This document shows positions 1-8,508 of a stretch of DNA of 36,480 bases, in pieces (the stretch's first letter is position 1; each line of letters starts with the position of its first letter). The notes beneath the pieces were generated by a model, which saw only the letters and a list, made by a program, of their open reading frames with translations, searched no databases and had not been told where the DNA came from. Origin of the DNA: Candidatus Eisenbacteria bacterium (lineage in GTDB: Bacteria > Eisenbacteria > RBG-16-71-46); contig JABFRW010000135.1 of assembly GCA_013140805.1 (NCBI GenBank), forward strand, positions 1 to 36,480, written 5' to 3'. Position numbers and translations under genes: made by a program.

Positions 1-676
1 GTGCAGCGCCGCCCGCGCCAGCAGGCGCGACGAATCGAGCGTCGGCAGCGGCGAGTTCGCATCGTTCACGATCAAGGGGAAGCTCCGTGCATCCGAGGAC
101 GACGGCATCGGCACCGTTCGCTTTCAGGCGTGCGATCGCTTCCCGCAGGCAATCTCTCGCCTCGGCCGTAAACACTCCGGCCACCAGCTCGTCCATGATG
201 AGGCGATGGATGCGCTCGCGTGCATCCATGTCGGGCCGCAGACATTCGAGTCCGAGTGCGGCGAGCGCTTCCGGATAGGTGTCGCTCTCGACGAGCCAAC
301 GCGTGCCGAGCAGCCCGAGCCGGTGAAATCCGCGTTCGACGGCGCGCGCTGCGACCACCTCGGCGATGTGCAGGCAGGGGCGTGGCAGTCGTGCACGGAT
401 GTGCGGCAACGCCTGGTGGATGGTGTTGTCTGGAACGATGAGGAAGTCCGCACCGATTTGCGCGAGCTTGTTCGCGGAGGCCAGCATCAATTCGCTGACT
501 CCGCGCCAGTCGTCGCGCTCGATGCGCTCGACGTAGTCCGCGAGCGAGTGCGTGTGCATCGAGACCTCGGGATGCGCGTGAGTGCCCAAGTGCCGGGGGC
601 CCTCCTCGCAGATCGTCCGATAGCAGAGCGCCGCCCCCTCGGCGGAGCAGGCCACGATTCCGATGTGCCGGGGCAT
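1..676 (-). CDS. Aspartate/glutamate racemase family protein (3' end outside window)
   Basis: Cofactor-independent amino-acid racemase of the Asp/Glu/hydantoin racemase superfamily, interconverting L- and D-amino acids in the cytoplasm. Translation from ATG 676 gives MPRHIGIVACSAEGAAL at the start and a LGCTELPLIV motif near residue 196. The two catalytic cysteines of the family are therefore visible as Cys10 and Cys196, each in its usual context, and a PDNTIH-type segment lies between. The start is fixed by an AGGAGG Shine-Dalgarno seven bases upstream. About 225 residues are visible; the family is usually 230-250, so only a short C-terminal tail is missing. Substrate (aspartate, glutamate or another) cannot be told. 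It stands alone, downstream of and co-directional with the protease gene but separated by a likely terminator. Confidence 0.88.
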   Translation of the reverse strand, partial: MPRHIGIVACSAEGAALCYRTICEEGPRHLGTHAHPEVSMHTHSLADYVERIERDDWRGVSELMLASANKLAQIGADFLIVPDNTIHQALPHIRARLPRPCLHIAEVVAARAVERGFHRLGLLGTRWLVESDTYPEALAALGLECLRPDMDARERIHRLIMDELVAGVFTAEARDCLREAIARLKANGADAVVLGCTELPLDRERCELAAADARFVAPAGAGGAA

Positions 677-727
677 TCGAACCTCCTCGCCTGATACCCC
701 ACCTTGCTCGTGGGACTCCAAACGAAC

Positions 728-755
728 GGGGGCGAGCCCCATGGGGCCCGCCCCC
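728..755 (-). terminator. GC-rich stem-loop after the protease gene
   Basis: Arms GGGGGCGAGCCCC (728-740) and GGGGCCCGCCCCC (743-755) are complementary except for one position, giving a very stable hairpin about 50 bases past the protease stop codon. On the minus strand it is followed only by a weak T-rich run (GTTCGTTTGG), so intrinsic termination is plausible but not certain. It lies between the protease gene and the racemase gene on the same strand and probably separates their transcripts. Confidence 0.5.
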
Positions 756-804
756 TCGCATAGCTCTCGTGTTGCGCTCGTGGCGCAGCGGTCACCGATT
801 CGAA

Positions 805-3800
805 CTACTTGAGCGACACCACCCGCGAACGGAACGTCGCACCCGGCACCGTCAAGCGCACCAGGTAGACGCCGGCGCCGAGCTTGGAGCCGCGATCGTC
901 ACGTCCGTCCCAGGTCGCCGAGTGCTGGCCGGCGGCGAGCGAACCGTTCGTGAGCGTGCGCACGCGACGGCCCTGGGTGTCGAACAGTTCGAGCGTGGCG
1001 AAGCCCGGCTTGGCCAGGCCGAACCGCAGCGTCGTCACGTCGACGAACGGGTTCGGACGACCGGTCGCGAGGAAGTTGATGGAAGGAGTCGGAGGCACTC
1101 CCACCTGGCTGTCCCCGTTGACCGTGACCTCGAGCGGCGTGGCAGGACCCCAGTTGCCGGCGGCGTCCTGGCCGCGCACCCACAACGTGTTCAACCCGCT
1201 CGAGAGCGAGTTGGTCGGCACACTGGCGGTGACCGCCACCTGCGTGGTTCCGAACGCACCGCTCATCGCGGTTCCGCTGCCGGCCGCGGCAGGTGCCGCA
1301 CCGACCGACCACTCGGCCGCGACCACGGTTCCGCCGCCGGTTTCGAGATCGCTGATCGAAGCCGAGAGCGTGGCGGCATTCGGAATCAGCATCGGTGCCG
1401 GGTTGGCGTTCGGCGAGCCCGCCAGCACCACCGGTCCGGCCGCATCGCCGGCGGCACGGTTGATCGTGAACACCGCGTTGCACTGATCACGGCCGGTGAG
1501 ACCAGGCGTTCCGTTATCGGTCGCGGCGAGCCGCAGCAGCACGCGCGTCGAGTTCGGAATCGCCGAGATGTCCCAGTTGTAGGACGTCGCACCCGGCACG
1601 TTGTTGTCGATCAGGATCCAGCTCGAGCCGGCGTCCAGCGAGTAGTGGAGCGTGCGGTTCGCGACCGAGAAGCCACCGGCCGGCGTGACCGTGTAGTTCA
1701 CCGTGATGCTGCTGCCGGTGAACACTTCGCCGCCGTTCGGCGCGCTGATCACGACGGACGGACGCGAACGACCGAGCAGGTACTCGATCGACTTGCCGAG
1801 CACGTCGGTACGCGACGCGTTGTTCGTCGTCGCCGCGGTGCCGAGGCGGCTCCACTCGTAGAACATGCCGACCAGACGCGAGTTCGCGCCACCCCAGAAC
1901 GCGTTGCCCGCGGCTCCCTTGGGCAGCGTGCTCTCCCAGCGAATGGCGTCGTTGTCGGGCGGCGCGAAGTTGCTGCGCCACGTGAATGCACCGGTACCGC
2001 CGCTGCCGGCCGCGAGGCCGACGTGATCGCCGGCGCCACCGTCACGCAGCGACACGTAGGTGAGGCCGCCAGTGTAGGCACCCGAGATCGGATCGGCCGC
2101 GATGCCGTTCTCGAGTGTCCAGTTGAGCGGATCGCTCAGATACGTGGCCTTGAGTCCGGTCGAGAACCACGTCTCGCGCTCCGGGGTGTAGGACGGAGAT
2201 GCCGGGTCCGCGAGACCCCAGCCGAGATCGTGGCCGCTGATCAGGAAGCGACCGCCGCCTTCGACGAGCGAGTCGATCGCTGCGCGCTGCGTGTCGGAGA
2301 CCGGAGGGTAGTTGTCCGGACCGGCCTGGAACAGCACCGCGCTGTAGGCGCGCAGGCCGGCCGAGGCATTGCCGACCGTCGGCGGCTCGATGGCGTCGTC
2401 CGAGAGGACGTCAAACTCGTAGCCGAGTGTCGTGAGCGCCGTGGTCCACGCCCCGTTTCCGGCGAAGCCCGCGTCACCCAGCATGAGCAATACGTCGCCC
2501 GCGCCCTTGGCGGTGAACTGACGGTGCGCCCCGCCGAGGCTGTCGCGGGTCGCACCACCGGTGATCGGCGCCGACTCGACGTCGTAGTTGTAGGTCACGC
2601 CGGCCGCGAGTCCGTTCAGCGTCACCGAGTGCGAGGTGCCGTAGCCGGGCGAGGTCGCCGAGGTGAGCAGCGGCGGGCTCACCGAGTACCACACCTTGGA
2701 GCTCGCGGCGCGGTCGGTGGTCCAGTCGATGCGCGTCGTGCCAGCCGCCGTCGGCGTGGCGCTGACGTTTGTGATCACCACGTTGCTGCCCGACACCGAC
2801 GCCTGAGCGTTCAGCGTGGCGGCCGGTGAAGCATCGTTGTAGGTCGCGGTCAGCAGATCGCCCGAGGACACCGACAGCACGCCGTCTGAGGGAGTCGAGA
2901 GCGTCGGTGCGATCGGCAGCGTGCCGCGGAAGACGCCGTTCGAACCAGTCAGCGTCGCGACTTCGCCCGCCCCTTCGGTGGTGCTCGAGACGGTGACCGA
3001 GATCGGTCCCGACTCGTTGGTGTCGATGACTTCGAGCTCGAGCGTGTCGGTCAGCGCGTACTCGCTGCGATCGAGCGCCAGTGCGCCGGCCGCCTGGCCG
3101 ACTCCACCGGTGATCACGAGCGCGAACGCCTGCGGACCGAGCGGCACGTTCGGAGCCGCCACGCGCACCGTCCACACTCCGGTCGGCGGCGCGGCAAGGC
3201 GGATGTTCTCCTCGACGTTGATCGAGTCACGCGAGCCGCCGGTGGTCGAAGCGCCGGCCGACCACACGTTGCCCTTGTAGCTCGTGACGCCCTGCATGAG
3301 CGTCAGGTCGAGGTCGTTGACGATCTGGCGCGCCGAGGCCGGGTGACCCGCGACGTCGGTCCACACCAGCGTGACCTCGAACGGCACCGCGCCATCGACG
3401 ACGTTGATCTGGTACTCGATGTACTGATCGTCCACAAGGCCTTCGGTCTGATCGACCAGCAGCAGGCGCCGCGTATCGGTGTTGAAGTAGAGCACGTTGT
3501 CGGTGTTGATACGGCCCCAGCCCACGTTGTTGTCGGGGGTGGTGAAGCCGGTCACCGCGTTGTCCGCCGAGTTGATCGCCATCGCCTTGAGCAGCGCGGC
3601 AGACGGCGAGAAGCCGTTCGCCGGCACCGCGGCACCGGTCGGGTACCAGCCGTCGGCGAGGTACTGGCGCATCAGCGCAATCGCGCCGGTCGTGCTCGGC
3701 GTCGCCATCGAGGTGCCGCTCAGCGCCTGATAGGTCGTGTTCGAGGCGCCGTTGGCTGAGAACAGTGAAACGGCCGGAGAGCACAGCGTCGGCTTACGGC

Positions 3801-5577
3801 GACCGTCCTGCGTCGGTCCGCGACTCGTGCTGGCGTAGATGTTGCCCTGGCTCGCGCCGTTGCCGGTACCGCCGACCGACACGATGTTCTTGGCGCTGGC
3901 CGGCGAGCCGACCGATCCCGCGGTTCCCGCGTTGCCGGTCGCGAACATGATCAGGTAGTCCGGGTGAGCCGACATGAACTGATCGGTCTGCATGCAGTTC
4001 AGGTCGTACACGCCGCCGTTGGCCGAGCCCCACGAGTTCGAGCTCAGACGCGCCGCGCCACCGGCGTTACCGGTGTAGGACGGCAGAAACAGGTCGTTCA
4101 GATCGAGGAACGTTGAGACGCCGTTCGCGAGTGCCGCGCCCGACAGGTCCATGAAGTAGAGCTTGGCGTTCTTCGCCATGCCGTCGCGCGCGGACGCCGC
4201 GACCGGATCGTCGCTGCCGACGACCGTGCCGGCGGTGTGCGTGCCGTGGTACGAGGCGCCGGCGTGATCGCCAAACACCACGTTCAAATCGTCCGAGCCA
4301 AGCTTGTACGCGATGATCTTGCGGTGGGTCGGGAAGTCGCCGAAGGCCGACAGCGGCACCGCGTTGTCGCGGAACTGATCGTGCGAAGGACGCACGCCGC
4401 TGTCCGAGGTCATCACGACCTGGCCGTCACCGCGAATGCCCTGGTCCCACACCCGGCGGCTGTTCGTAACACCGGTCTGCACCACCCACTGCGCGTTGTC
4501 ATTGAAAAGCTCGAAGCGCGGCGCGTGCTCGATCCACACCAGCTCACCGCGTGCGGCGACCGACGCGATCGACTGATTCGCGATCTCGAAGCTCACGAGT
4601 CGGTTCATGCCGTTGTCGCTGGTCTGAACTGAGGTCGCGCCGAGCAGCGCGAGTTCGGTGCTCAGCTCGGCGAGGTTGGCGTCCGGGAACACCTGCGCCT
4701 GGAACTTTGCGCGCTCCGGCGAGGTGCGATCGATGCGGGCGCTGACCTTGTAGGCCGGCTCCCAGTCCTGCACCCACGCGGCATTCGTGGCCGGCGCGCG
4801 TTCGAGTTCGGCACGCGCCGCTTCGCTCGCGCGTACCAGATACGCGCGCTCGGGCAGGTGCGCGATGATCGCGCCGCCCACCGCGGCGATTCGCGCGCGC
4901 GACGCCTCGGCATCGAGTGCGCCGAACTGCACGACGATCGCCTGATTGGCGTTCAGACGCCGGCCACCGAGCGTGCCTGCGATGGTCAGTTCGGTCGGAA
5001 GCGAGGGTCTCGCCTGGCCCGGCGTCAGCGTGTAACCGGCCGCCAGCTCGACCGGCCGCAGCCCCAGCGCCTCGGCGCGCTCGAGCCGGCCCATCTGGGA
5101 CGGCAGCGGACGAGCCGCCGGTGCCACGCGGTTCTGGAAGCGCGGCAGCGGAATGAAGCGACGCACCTCGCTCGAGCGCAGCGCGCCCGTGACGGCGTCG
5201 CGAGCGACCACCGCCCAGTACATCGGCTGGTCGCTCTCGACTCGCAAGCCGGTGGCTGCGAACGTCATGCCCTCGCGTCCGGCATTCATGACCGTGAGCC
5301 CCTCTTCCGAGGGAATCGCGGTCCAACCGCTGGTCTCGAACGGACGCGTGGACACCACCAGGTTGGCCTGGCCCGCGTCGCGCGGCAGTTCATAGATGAA
5401 GCGGATCGAGGATTCGACGGCGCGCTGGCCGTCGAACGGTGCCATGAGTCGAGGGGCAGCCGTCAGATTGGCGCGGTTCGGATTAACCGCCGCGAGGGAC
5501 GGGGTTCCGAAGGAACTCGCGGCCAACGTGAACGCGAGCAGCGACAGGACGATACGGAGCGGGAGGCGAGGACGCAC
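805..5577 (-). CDS. Secreted S8 family serine protease (Kp43-like subtilase), multidomain, FlgD-like C-terminus
   Basis: Extracellular endopeptidase of the subtilisin family, 1590 residues. The GTG at 5577 is preferred to the upstream ATG 5634: AAGGA lies eight bases before it, and it puts the signal peptide (RPRLPL then a hydrophobic core to about residue 30) right at the N-terminus. Order: fibronectin-like domain (~35-130), propeptide-like region (~170-350), catalytic domain (~360-650) with triad Asp392 (SDSG), His447 (HGTHTAG) and Ser623 (GTSMATP), and oxyanion Asn in FATGNAG. Then come a beta-sandwich domain as in Kp43 proteases (~670-820), a fibronectin-like domain, a segment resembling a class I glutamine amidotransferase/ThuA fold (VLLMLGDAGF to LISGHDLGWGL), further Ig-like domains, and a terminal FlgD-like Ig domain (ELFDTQGRRVRTL, WDGRDDRG, GVYLVRL). 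The last is known in FCB bacteria as a sorting module. Substrate unknown. Confidence 0.9.
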   Translation of the reverse strand: MRPRLPLRIVLSLLAFTLAASSFGTPSLAAVNPNRANLTAAPRLMAPFDGQRAVESSIRFIYELPRDAGQANLVVSTRPFETSGWTAIPSEEGLTVMNAGREGMTFAATGLRVESDQPMYWAVVARDAVTGALRSSEVRRFIPLPRFQNRVAPAARPLPSQMGRLERAEALGLRPVELAAGYTLTPGQARPSLPTELTIAGTLGGRRLNANQAIVVQFGALDAEASRARIAAVGGAIIAHLPERAYLVRASEAARAELERAPATNAAWVQDWEPAYKVSARIDRTSPERAKFQAQVFPDANLAELSTELALLGATSVQTSDNGMNRLVSFEIANQSIASVAARGELVWIEHAPRFELFNDNAQWVVQTGVTNSRRVWDQGIRGDGQVVMTSDSGVRPSHDQFRDNAVPLSAFGDFPTHRKIIAYKLGSDDLNVVFGDHAGASYHGTHTAGTVVGSDDPVAASARDGMAKNAKLYFMDLSGAALANGVSTFLDLNDLFLPSYTGNAGGAARLSSNSWGSANGGVYDLNCMQTDQFMSAHPDYLIMFATGNAGTAGSVGSPASAKNIVSVGGTGNGASQGNIYASTSRGPTQDGRRKPTLCSPAVSLFSANGASNTTYQALSGTSMATPSTTGAIALMRQYLADGWYPTGAAVPANGFSPSAALLKAMAINSADNAVTGFTTPDNNVGWGRINTDNVLYFNTDTRRLLLVDQTEGLVDDQYIEYQINVVDGAVPFEVTLVWTDVAGHPASARQIVNDLDLTLMQGVTSYKGNVWSAGASTTGGSRDSINVEENIRLAAPPTGVWTVRVAAPNVPLGPQAFALVITGGVGQAAGALALDRSEYALTDTLELEVIDTNESGPISVTVSSTTEGAGEVATLTGSNGVFRGTLPIAPTLSTPSDGVLSVSSGDLLTATYNDASPAATLNAQASVSGSNVVITNVSATPTAAGTTRIDWTTDRAASSKVWYSVSPPLLTSATSPGYGTSHSVTLNGLAAGVTYNYDVESAPITGGATRDSLGGAHRQFTAKGAGDVLLMLGDAGFAGNGAWTTALTTLGYEFDVLSDDAIEPPTVGNASAGLRAYSAVLFQAGPDNYPPVSDTQRAAIDSLVEGGGRFLISGHDLGWGLADPASPSYTPERETWFSTGLKATYLSDPLNWTLENGIAADPISGAYTGGLTYVSLRDGGAGDHVGLAAGSGGTGAFTWRSNFAPPDNDAIRWESTLPKGAAGNAFWGGANSRLVGMFYEWSRLGTAATTNNASRTDVLGKSIEYLLGRSRPSVVISAPNGGEVFTGSSITVNYTVTPAGGFSVANRTLHYSLDAGSSWILIDNNVPGATSYNWDISAIPNSTRVLLRLAATDNGTPGLTGRDQCNAVFTINRAAGDAAGPVVLAGSPNANPAPMLIPNAATLSASISDLETGGGTVVAAEWSVGAAPAAAGSGTAMSGAFGTTQVAVTASVPTNSLSSGLNTLWVRGQDAAGNWGPATPLEVTVNGDSQVGVPPTPSINFLATGRPNPFVDVTTLRFGLAKPGFATLELFDTQGRRVRTLTNGSLAAGQHSATWDGRDDRGSKLGAGVYLVRLTVPGATFRSRVVSLK

Positions 5578-5691
5578 TGGACAGGTCCTTTCCGTCTTGG
5601 GGATCGAGAATCGGCAAGATGCGAAGGCACCCATTGAACCGCGAAATCGTGGCGAAATCTACAGAGAACTGACAGGCGAAGCCGCGGCGGA

Positions 5692-5706
5692 GTCTCAACT
5701 TGAGAC
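5692..5706. promoter_or_regulatory. Perfect palindrome in the divergent intergenic region
   Basis: GTCTCAACTTGAGAC is a perfect 7-bp inverted repeat around a single central base. It sits between the divergently transcribed protease gene (start 5577) and the membrane-protein gene (start 5770), a position typical of an operator. No regulator is identified; it could also be chance. Confidence 0.35.
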
Positions 5707-5769
5707 ACTCGTCGGCCGATGCCCCTCGCGACCTCCTGATTCGACCGCTGGAGGTTCACGGGAGGCGGG

Positions 5770-6651
5770 TTGTTTCGAGGCGATGAAATCAGGGCCTTGC
5801 AGCGCGCGGCGGACGACCAATTCGTGGGTCGCACGCTGAAAATCAGCGGTGTTGCGGGCCTCGGCTTCGGGGCGCTCGCACTTTGGGCCGGCGTCGTTCC
5901 ACCCGCCGAAAGCGCGCTGTTGGTCGTTGGAGCGGTGCTGGCTGCGGTCGGGCTATGGAATCTCACCGTCCGAGGGCGGATCGGGCTGCTCCTGGCGGCA
6001 CTCGCCCTCATGGTGGTTGGTCTCTACAACCTGGCGGGCGGTCTGACCGGGGCAGAGGATGCCGCCGGCGCTCCATTGATGTGGCTGGTGGTCGGCTCCC
6101 TGCAGATCGCCTGGGGAGTGCGGGGCATCAGGTGGTGGCGGCGCTTTCGCGACCCGCGGGGTGCGCCGTCTACGCCCGAGCTTCGCGCACGAGTCGTCGA
6201 GTTGGCGAAAGTGCTGCGCGCAGCGAATCCCGCCACCGAGGCGTGCGTGGTCGTGCTGCGCGTGAGTGGCCTGATTCCTCGCACGCTTCGCATGTGGCTC
6301 ACGCCCTCGGGGGTGCTGTGCTGCTCGAGAGCGGGCGAGGACCTGATGTTCGCTGAGCGCGATCGCGTGAGCTTCGAGGTCGGCGGGGCCGGTGCAGGCG
6401 CCCGCCGCGACGCACGCTCGCGATCCGGTGAGCTGCTCGGCACATTGCGCGCGGAGAGTCGGATCTGGGTCGGGGCGTTGACGGTGGAACACGCGGAGCG
6501 TTTGCGGCACTGGCAGGCGCGCGACGTGAGCCCGGCGGCTACTTGGCCCTCATCCGATTGTTCTTCGGGTTGTGCTCGAGCTCTGCGAAGCCCAACACTT
6601 CCATCACCGGAGGCACGTAATTCGCGAACCGGCCGCGCAGCCCTTTCTTGA
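5770..6651 (+). CDS. Multi-pass membrane protein of unknown function
   Basis: 293 residues from a TTG start preceded by GGGAGG. No family is recognised. The N-terminal part has four hydrophobic stretches that look like membrane helices: about residues 25-43, 47-66, 69-90 and 101-118. A basic, arginine-rich soluble region follows (WWRRFRDPRG onward). The region to about residue 250 has the codon-position bias of a real gene. The final ~40 residues (rich in Ser, Pro, Arg) have the character of antisense read-through and lie over the end of the convergent gene at 6539-7006. Either the genes overlap by 113 bases or the original stop codon has been lost. Confidence 0.6.
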   Translation: MFRGDEIRALQRAADDQFVGRTLKISGVAGLGFGALALWAGVVPPAESALLVVGAVLAAVGLWNLTVRGRIGLLLAALALMVVGLYNLAGGLTGAEDAAGAPLMWLVVGSLQIAWGVRGIRWWRRFRDPRGAPSTPELRARVVELAKVLRAANPATEACVVVLRVSGLIPRTLRMWLTPSGVLCCSRAGEDLMFAERDRVSFEVGGAGAGARRDARSRSGELLGTLRAESRIWVGALTVEHAERLRHWQARDVSPAATWPSSDCSSGCARALRSPTLPSPEARNSRTGRAALS

Positions 6652-7006
6652 GTCCGTACCAGCCTTTCACCGGATTCGAACGAGAACGGCCCCACGCTTC
6701 GACGGTTTCGTCTGCAGCGGGCTTGCCTTCGTCGGCGCTGCCCAACAGCATCCAGTCATTGCGCTTCTTCAACATAGTTCTCAAATCTTCGAGGCATCGT
6801 AGGTGGTAGCGCAGCTGAGTGGAACCGACCTGCACCACGAGCGCGGGGGGATCGGCCGCGGGATCCCGGTAGGCTTCGAATGAAGAGCTGCCGGGTGGCG
6901 TGGTGAGTATCCACGGGTCGTCTGACGTACCACTTCCTTTCGCTTTGCGGCTGGTGGGCTGCGGCTTCTTCGCGATCGCGGATGCTGGCTTTCTGGTGAT
7001 CGTCAC
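6539..7006 (-). CDS. Conserved hypothetical protein (small, soluble)
   Basis: 155 residues from GTG 7006, with GAGGAG eight bases upstream. The N-terminus is a lysine-rich, probably disordered tail (TRKPASAIAKKPQPTSRK). It is followed by a compact domain with GTSDDPWILTTPPG, a TQLRYHL segment and a C-terminal GRFANYVPPVMEVLGFAEL block. This arrangement belongs to a widespread bacterial family without known function (I recall it as a domain of unknown function, but cannot verify the accession). It starts 26 bases after the SRPBCC lipoprotein gene on the same strand and is probably cotranscribed with it. No catalytic motif or membrane segment is visible. Confidence 0.8.
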   Translation of the reverse strand: MTITRKPASAIAKKPQPTSRKAKGSGTSDDPWILTTPPGSSSFEAYRDPAADPPALVVQVGSTQLRYHLRCLEDLRTMLKKRNDWMLLGSADEGKPAADETVEAWGRSRSNPVKGWYGLKKGLRGRFANYVPPVMEVLGFAELEHNPKNNRMRAK

Positions 7007-7032
7007 GGGATGTCTCCTCTTGCGCCCGGCGA

Positions 7033-7593
7033 TCAGTACGCCGGAGCTGCGGAACGGCTCTCGGCTTCTCGTTTGACGTCGCTCGCGAACGCTTCGAAAT
7101 CGTGCGTGAAGTCAGGCAACCGGCCGGCGATCATTCTGAGCATGCCGCCTGAAAACGTCTCTGACATGGCGAAGGTCGTCGAATCCGCCGACGCCTCGAG
7201 GGTGAACGTCCGCACGCCAAGAAACATCGAATTGCCGTCCTCCCACACCATGCGGTGAGGGGCGTCAAACGTGCTGACCTTCAGATTGAACGCACGCTTG
7301 GGTGCGACCCTCGAGACCAGTTTCAGCCGCGAACCTTCGGCAATCGTGCCGCCAAGGCTCACGACGGTGCTATTCCATCGGGTGTACTGCGGCGCCTCGG
7401 TGAGCACCTGCCAGACAACCTCGGGGGTGGCGGCGATTCGGATCGCGACGCTGTAGTCGAGCGCCCGACTCGACCGTGTCCGCTCGGCCCGACCCGTGAC
7501 GGGGAGCGTGCCTGGTTCACGAAGCAGTCGGACCGTCGAACAGCCGGAGAGAGACAGCACGAGTAGCGTGAGCACGGCGATACGCGTCTTCAT
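7033..7593 (-). CDS. SRPBCC (START/Bet v1-like) domain lipoprotein
   Basis: 186 residues. ATG 7593 is chosen over ATG 7605 because GGGAGGA sits just before it. The N-terminus is a lipoprotein signal (KTRIAVLTLLVLSLSGC) with the lipidated cysteine at position 18, so the protein should be anchored to a membrane on the periplasmic side. The rest is a polyketide-cyclase/SRPBCC-type fold that forms a hydrophobic ligand pocket: the typical opening (YSVAIRIAATPEVVWQVLTEAPQYTRWN) and the closing helix (FTHDFEAFASDVKREAE) are both present. The ligand is unknown. Its promoter region holds a strong inverted repeat, and the divergent neighbours are an ArsR repressor and another SRPBCC protein, so all may be one regulated unit. 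Confidence 0.82.
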   Translation of the reverse strand: MKTRIAVLTLLVLSLSGCSTVRLLREPGTLPVTGRAERTRSSRALDYSVAIRIAATPEVVWQVLTEAPQYTRWNSTVVSLGGTIAEGSRLKLVSRVAPKRAFNLKVSTFDAPHRMVWEDGNSMFLGVRTFTLEASADSTTFAMSETFSGGMLRMIAGRLPDFTHDFEAFASDVKREAESRSAAPAY

Positions 7594-7606
7594 TGATCCT
7601 CCCATA

Positions 7607-7628
7607 TTGGTAACGTAATACTTACCAA
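7607..7628. promoter_or_regulatory. Inverted repeat, likely operator of the SRPBCC lipoprotein gene
   Basis: Perfect 7-bp arms TTGGTAA (7607-7613) and TTACCAA (7622-7628) with an 8-base spacer that contains a TATTAC element on the minus strand, a possible -10 box. It lies 14-35 bases upstream of the lipoprotein ATG. The ArsR-type regulator encoded at 7715 on the other strand is the obvious candidate to bind it, but this is inference. Confidence 0.55.
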
Positions 7629-7679
7629 ATGTGCGGCGATCAGGTCAATTTGGATTGTGATATGACTGAAAAGCATTGC

Positions 7680-7703
7680 CGTTACGCTCAATCGAATGTA
7701 ACG
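7680..7703. promoter_or_regulatory. Second inverted repeat upstream of the ArsR gene
   Basis: Arms CGTTAC (7680-7685) and GTAACG (7698-7703) flank 12 bases and end 11 bases before the ArsR start codon. The right arm repeats the GTAACGT string of the operator candidate at 7607-7628, which suggests a second binding site for the same regulator (autoregulation). Confidence 0.35.
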
Positions 7704-7714
7704 TTTCGGTTGCC

Positions 7715-8014
7715 ATGACTTCCGTCCTCCACCCCCTCGATGCGCTCGGCAGCCCGGTTCGCCGCGAGATCCTCAGGCGGCTCAGCAGCGGCCCGCTCGC
7801 CGTCCATGAACTCGCCTCGCGGTTTTCCGTGAGTCGGCCGGCCATCTCGCGTCACTTGCGCGTTCTGCAGGACGCGGGACTCGTCGAGGTGCGCAGCGCG
7901 GGGACCCGCAGCCTCTACTCGGTTCGGCTCAAGGGATTCGAGTCGGCGCGTGCCTACCTCGACGACTTCTGGGGGATCGCGCTCCGCAGACTCGAGGAAC
8001 GTTCTCGCCGATGA
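7715..8014 (+). CDS. ArsR-family winged-helix transcriptional regulator
   Basis: 99 residues from ATG 7715 (upstream in-frame TTG 7676 would add 13 residues that do not look like the family). The protein opens with the ArsR signature HPLDALGSPVRREILRRL. It continues through a helix-turn-helix (LAVHELASRFSVSRPAISRHLRVLQDAGLVEVRS) and a wing ending in LYSVRLKGFE. No cysteine metal-binding motif is visible, so it is not a metal sensor of the ArsR/SmtB kind. It belongs with the ArsR regulators that partner SRPBCC/AHSA1 proteins. Its stop codon overlaps the next start (ATGA), giving translational coupling to the SRPBCC gene. It probably represses itself and the divergent lipoprotein gene through the inverted repeats between them. 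Confidence 0.9.
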   Translation: MTSVLHPLDALGSPVRREILRRLSSGPLAVHELASRFSVSRPAISRHLRVLQDAGLVEVRSAGTRSLYSVRLKGFESARAYLDDFWGIALRRLEERSRR

Positions 8015-8433
8015 TCCGCAAGTCGGTGGTATTGCCGTGTTCGCCCGCACGGGCTTTTGACCTGTGGACGCAGGCCATTTCAGATTGGTGGCCGCTGGAG
8101 CGACGCCATACGAATGATCCGAACAGCGAGATCTTCGTGCTGGAGACCGGCCGGTTCTACGAGCGTGCTCGCGACGGGCAGGAGGTGGAACTTGGTCGCG
8201 TTCGGAGCTGGCGCCGCGCCGAGGGACTGGATCTCGACTTCTATCCCGGCACCGATGTCGAGCATCCCACTCGCGTCACAGTGACCTTCGCGGCCGAAGG
8301 CGAGGCGACGCGAGTTACGGTGGAACATCGGCCCACCGCGGAGAGCGAGGGACTTTGGGATCGACGCTCGCCGCGCTACGCGGAGTCGTGGGACCAGGTG
8401 CTGCACTCGCTACTCGGGGCGAGCAAGCCTTAG
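8011..8433 (+). CDS. SRPBCC / AHSA1-like domain protein
   Basis: 140 residues, cytoplasmic, overlapping the ArsR stop codon by four bases. The sequence has the AHSA1/activator-of-Hsp90-like version of the START fold: opening strand (IRKSVVLPCSPARAFDLWTQ), the W-W pair (ISDWWPLE), central strands with VTVTF and TRVTVEHRP, and the terminal helix (YAESWDQVLHSLL). ArsR-AHSA1 gene pairs are common in bacteria. The SRPBCC member is thought to bind a small hydrophobic ligand, but the ligand and reaction are generally unknown. No signal peptide. Confidence 0.88.
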   Translation: MIRKSVVLPCSPARAFDLWTQAISDWWPLERRHTNDPNSEIFVLETGRFYERARDGQEVELGRVRSWRRAEGLDLDFYPGTDVEHPTRVTVTFAAEGEATRVTVEHRPTAESEGLWDRRSPRYAESWDQVLHSLLGASKP

Positions 8434-8508
8434 GTCTCTCTCACGATTCGGGCCGTGCGCACCACTGTCGCTCGCGGTTCCCGGCCTCTGTCAGGTTCAG
8501 CGCAAGTA

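Noticed and set aside
5578-5634. ATG 5634 as start of the large protease
   Set aside because: No Shine-Dalgarno precedes it, and it would place 19 polar residues in front of the signal peptide. GTG 5577 has AAGGA at good spacing.
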